From assembly GCA_905182985.1 (NCBI GenBank), contig CAJJDN010000168.1:169217-233216 (forward strand): a stretch of 64,000 nt of DNA, in the 5' to 3' direction. The notes below the pieces were generated by a model. The model made no database searches. It was not told where the DNA came from and saw nothing but the letters and a program-made list of their open reading frames with translations. Shown here piece after piece: positions 62,855 through 64,000 of this stretch. Both the position numbers and the translations under genes were made by a program. Every line of letters starts with the position of its first letter. Position 1 is the first letter of the stretch. This DNA comes from Paramecium sonneborni (lineage: Eukaryota > Ciliophora > Oligohymenophorea > Peniculida > Parameciidae).

Positions 62855-64000
62855 TTAAATACCCTAAAATTATTTATTTGAGGGAGTGATTGATTTTAAT
62901 TAACTTTTGAATTTGAGTTTTGCTTGTAATAAGCTAAAATACATTTTTGATATTGGCTTAGCTAACCAAACTTTAACTAATAGATCTATAACTTTTTAAC
63001 AAATTTTATCTTGATAATCTATTGATGCCTTATTTTAATAGAAATCAAATGTTGATTAAAGTTGATTCTATTTATGCAGTTTTCAGTTTCTTTTTTTCTT
63101 TTCTCTGAGTAAATCAATATGAAAACTATACTGCAAGGTTCAAATTCTTCAAAAAATGTAATTTGTTTCATTATATATTTATTTTGTTAATTTTTATTTA
63201 TTTTGTTAATTTTTATTTTGTTAACCCTTAATAAATTTGGAAAGTAAGTACCTAATAACCACTGCCTTTATTTTAGATCTCACCTTCTCTGATTTAGGTT
63301 GCTTTCTATTAAACTTTACTGCTATTCTTAATCAGAGCTTAATATATCAATTTTAATCTTTCATTCTACAGGCACTTAGTAATTTTTCATTATTTTTAGA
63401 CTTAAGAAGAACAATTTACCTATTGAAATCTTTTAAAAAAATTATATTATTCTCTTCTTTTAACAAGACATTTGTCATTTTATTTTTTCAGCTTCAGGAA
63501 AAGAATTTGTAGATAATGGACAAACAATATTACTTAGATAAATTAATCTATTTTATTATTCGCTAATATTTTCTTTATTGAATTTAATATGAAGATAGTG
63601 TTTAAAACCTTAATTACATAAAAAAATTTTTGTATTTGAGAGTGTTTGTTTCTGATAAAATTTGTCAGCTTTGCTAAAATGTTTTGTTTGAATTGATACT
63701 GCTTAAAGTTAATCTATAACTCATTTTCAATTTAGAAGGTGGCAAATCTTCTCTCAAAGATAACTGACTATCTCATTATCATGAAATAAACTTTGCTTTT
63801 CGTCCAAGATATAAATTTATATTATTGCAATTTCATTGAATAATATGAAGACTTCTTTTTAATATTGAAGACTAATAAAGTTAATAAAGCTTATACTTAG
63901 ATTTCTTAAAAATAATATATTTACATTGTATAAATAACCAGGATTATCATATAGAGCACTAACTTTTAAGTTTACAAAAAATAAAAATGAGTTAAAATTA
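62855..64000. other. AT-rich region at the right edge
   Basis: No gene recognised. It contains a short tandem repeat at 63181-63224 (annotated separately). Confidence 0.4.
63181..63224 (+). repeat. 19-bp imperfect tandem repeat
   Basis: ATTTTGTTAATTTTTATTT occurs twice in tandem followed by a partial third copy ending GTTAACCC. Non-coding. Confidence 0.7.

Noticed and set aside
1..64000. Telomere repeats (C4A2/C3A-type), tRNA or rRNA genes, transposons
   Set aside because: No tandem telomeric units, cloverleaf-like GC-richer segments or transposase motifs were seen on reading both strands by eye.
1..64000. Internal eliminated sequences (IES) interrupting genes
   Set aside because: The well-read genes become exact multiples of three with short GT...AG introns alone, so no TA-bounded insert was needed. 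IES remnants in spacer DNA cannot be excluded by eye.
1..64000. UGA as a sense codon (for example Trp) in this genome
   Set aside because: Many clear genes end at TGA just after their last conserved motif (Rab GCC, ORP, PARG-like, ABC, CEP164-like), so TGA is the stop. In-frame TGAs are limited to genes that also carry frameshifts.

Overview
The window reads as macronuclear-type DNA of a Paramecium-like ciliate. Three things show this. Long protein-like frames stay open only if TAA and TAG are read as glutamine and TGA is the sole stop. Genes are interrupted by very short GTA...TAG introns (about 18-34 nt, occasionally longer), and removing them makes most genes exact multiples of three. The DNA is very AT-rich, with tightly packed genes on both strands. 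No rRNA, tRNA, CRISPR array, telomere repeat or transposon was recognised. All coordinates and splice sites come from hand translation.

Layout. 0.8-7.7 kb: casein-kinase-1-like kinase, a broken SURF1-like gene, a large ciliate-type two-TM protein, a FYVE-like zinc-finger protein, and an unknown minus-strand gene. 9.1-14.6 kb: a small unknown gene, a COQ8 (coenzyme Q kinase-like) gene, and head-to-head with it a CEP164-like basal-body protein. 14.6-16.3 kb: decayed coding sequence. 16.3-22.6 kb: C2H2 zinc finger, Rab GTPase, cytochrome b5 relic, coiled-coil protein, voltage-sensor-like membrane protein, Q-rich protein. 24.1-25.6 kb: broken gene. 26.1-39.4 kb: MORN protein with an Asn/Thr minisatellite, ATG1/ULK-like kinase, oxysterol-binding-protein relative, CTD-type phosphatase, MORN protein with an acylation-type N-terminus, PARG-like poly(ADP-ribose) glycohydrolase with a C-terminal membrane anchor, small acidic protein. 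39.4-47.5 kb: mostly AT-rich and gene-poor, holding an H-type-lectin-like gene and a small secreted ORF. 47.5-54.8 kb: B-box/TPR gene carrying an assembly duplication, a broken unknown gene, an ABCB-type transporter. 54.8-64 kb: gene-poor with ORF fragments and a second B-box/TPR gene built from a tandem exon-intron array.

Functional themes are housekeeping and membrane or ciliary biology: mitochondria (COQ8, SURF1-like), cilia (CEP164-like), trafficking and autophagy (Rab, FYVE-like, ORP, ULK), signalling (CK1, CTD phosphatase, PARG). There is no operon logic; each gene appears to be its own transcription unit, and convergent 3' ends lie as close as 16-27 bp. Several genes carry single-base frameshifts next to A/T homopolymers, so some apparent pseudogenes may be sequence errors.
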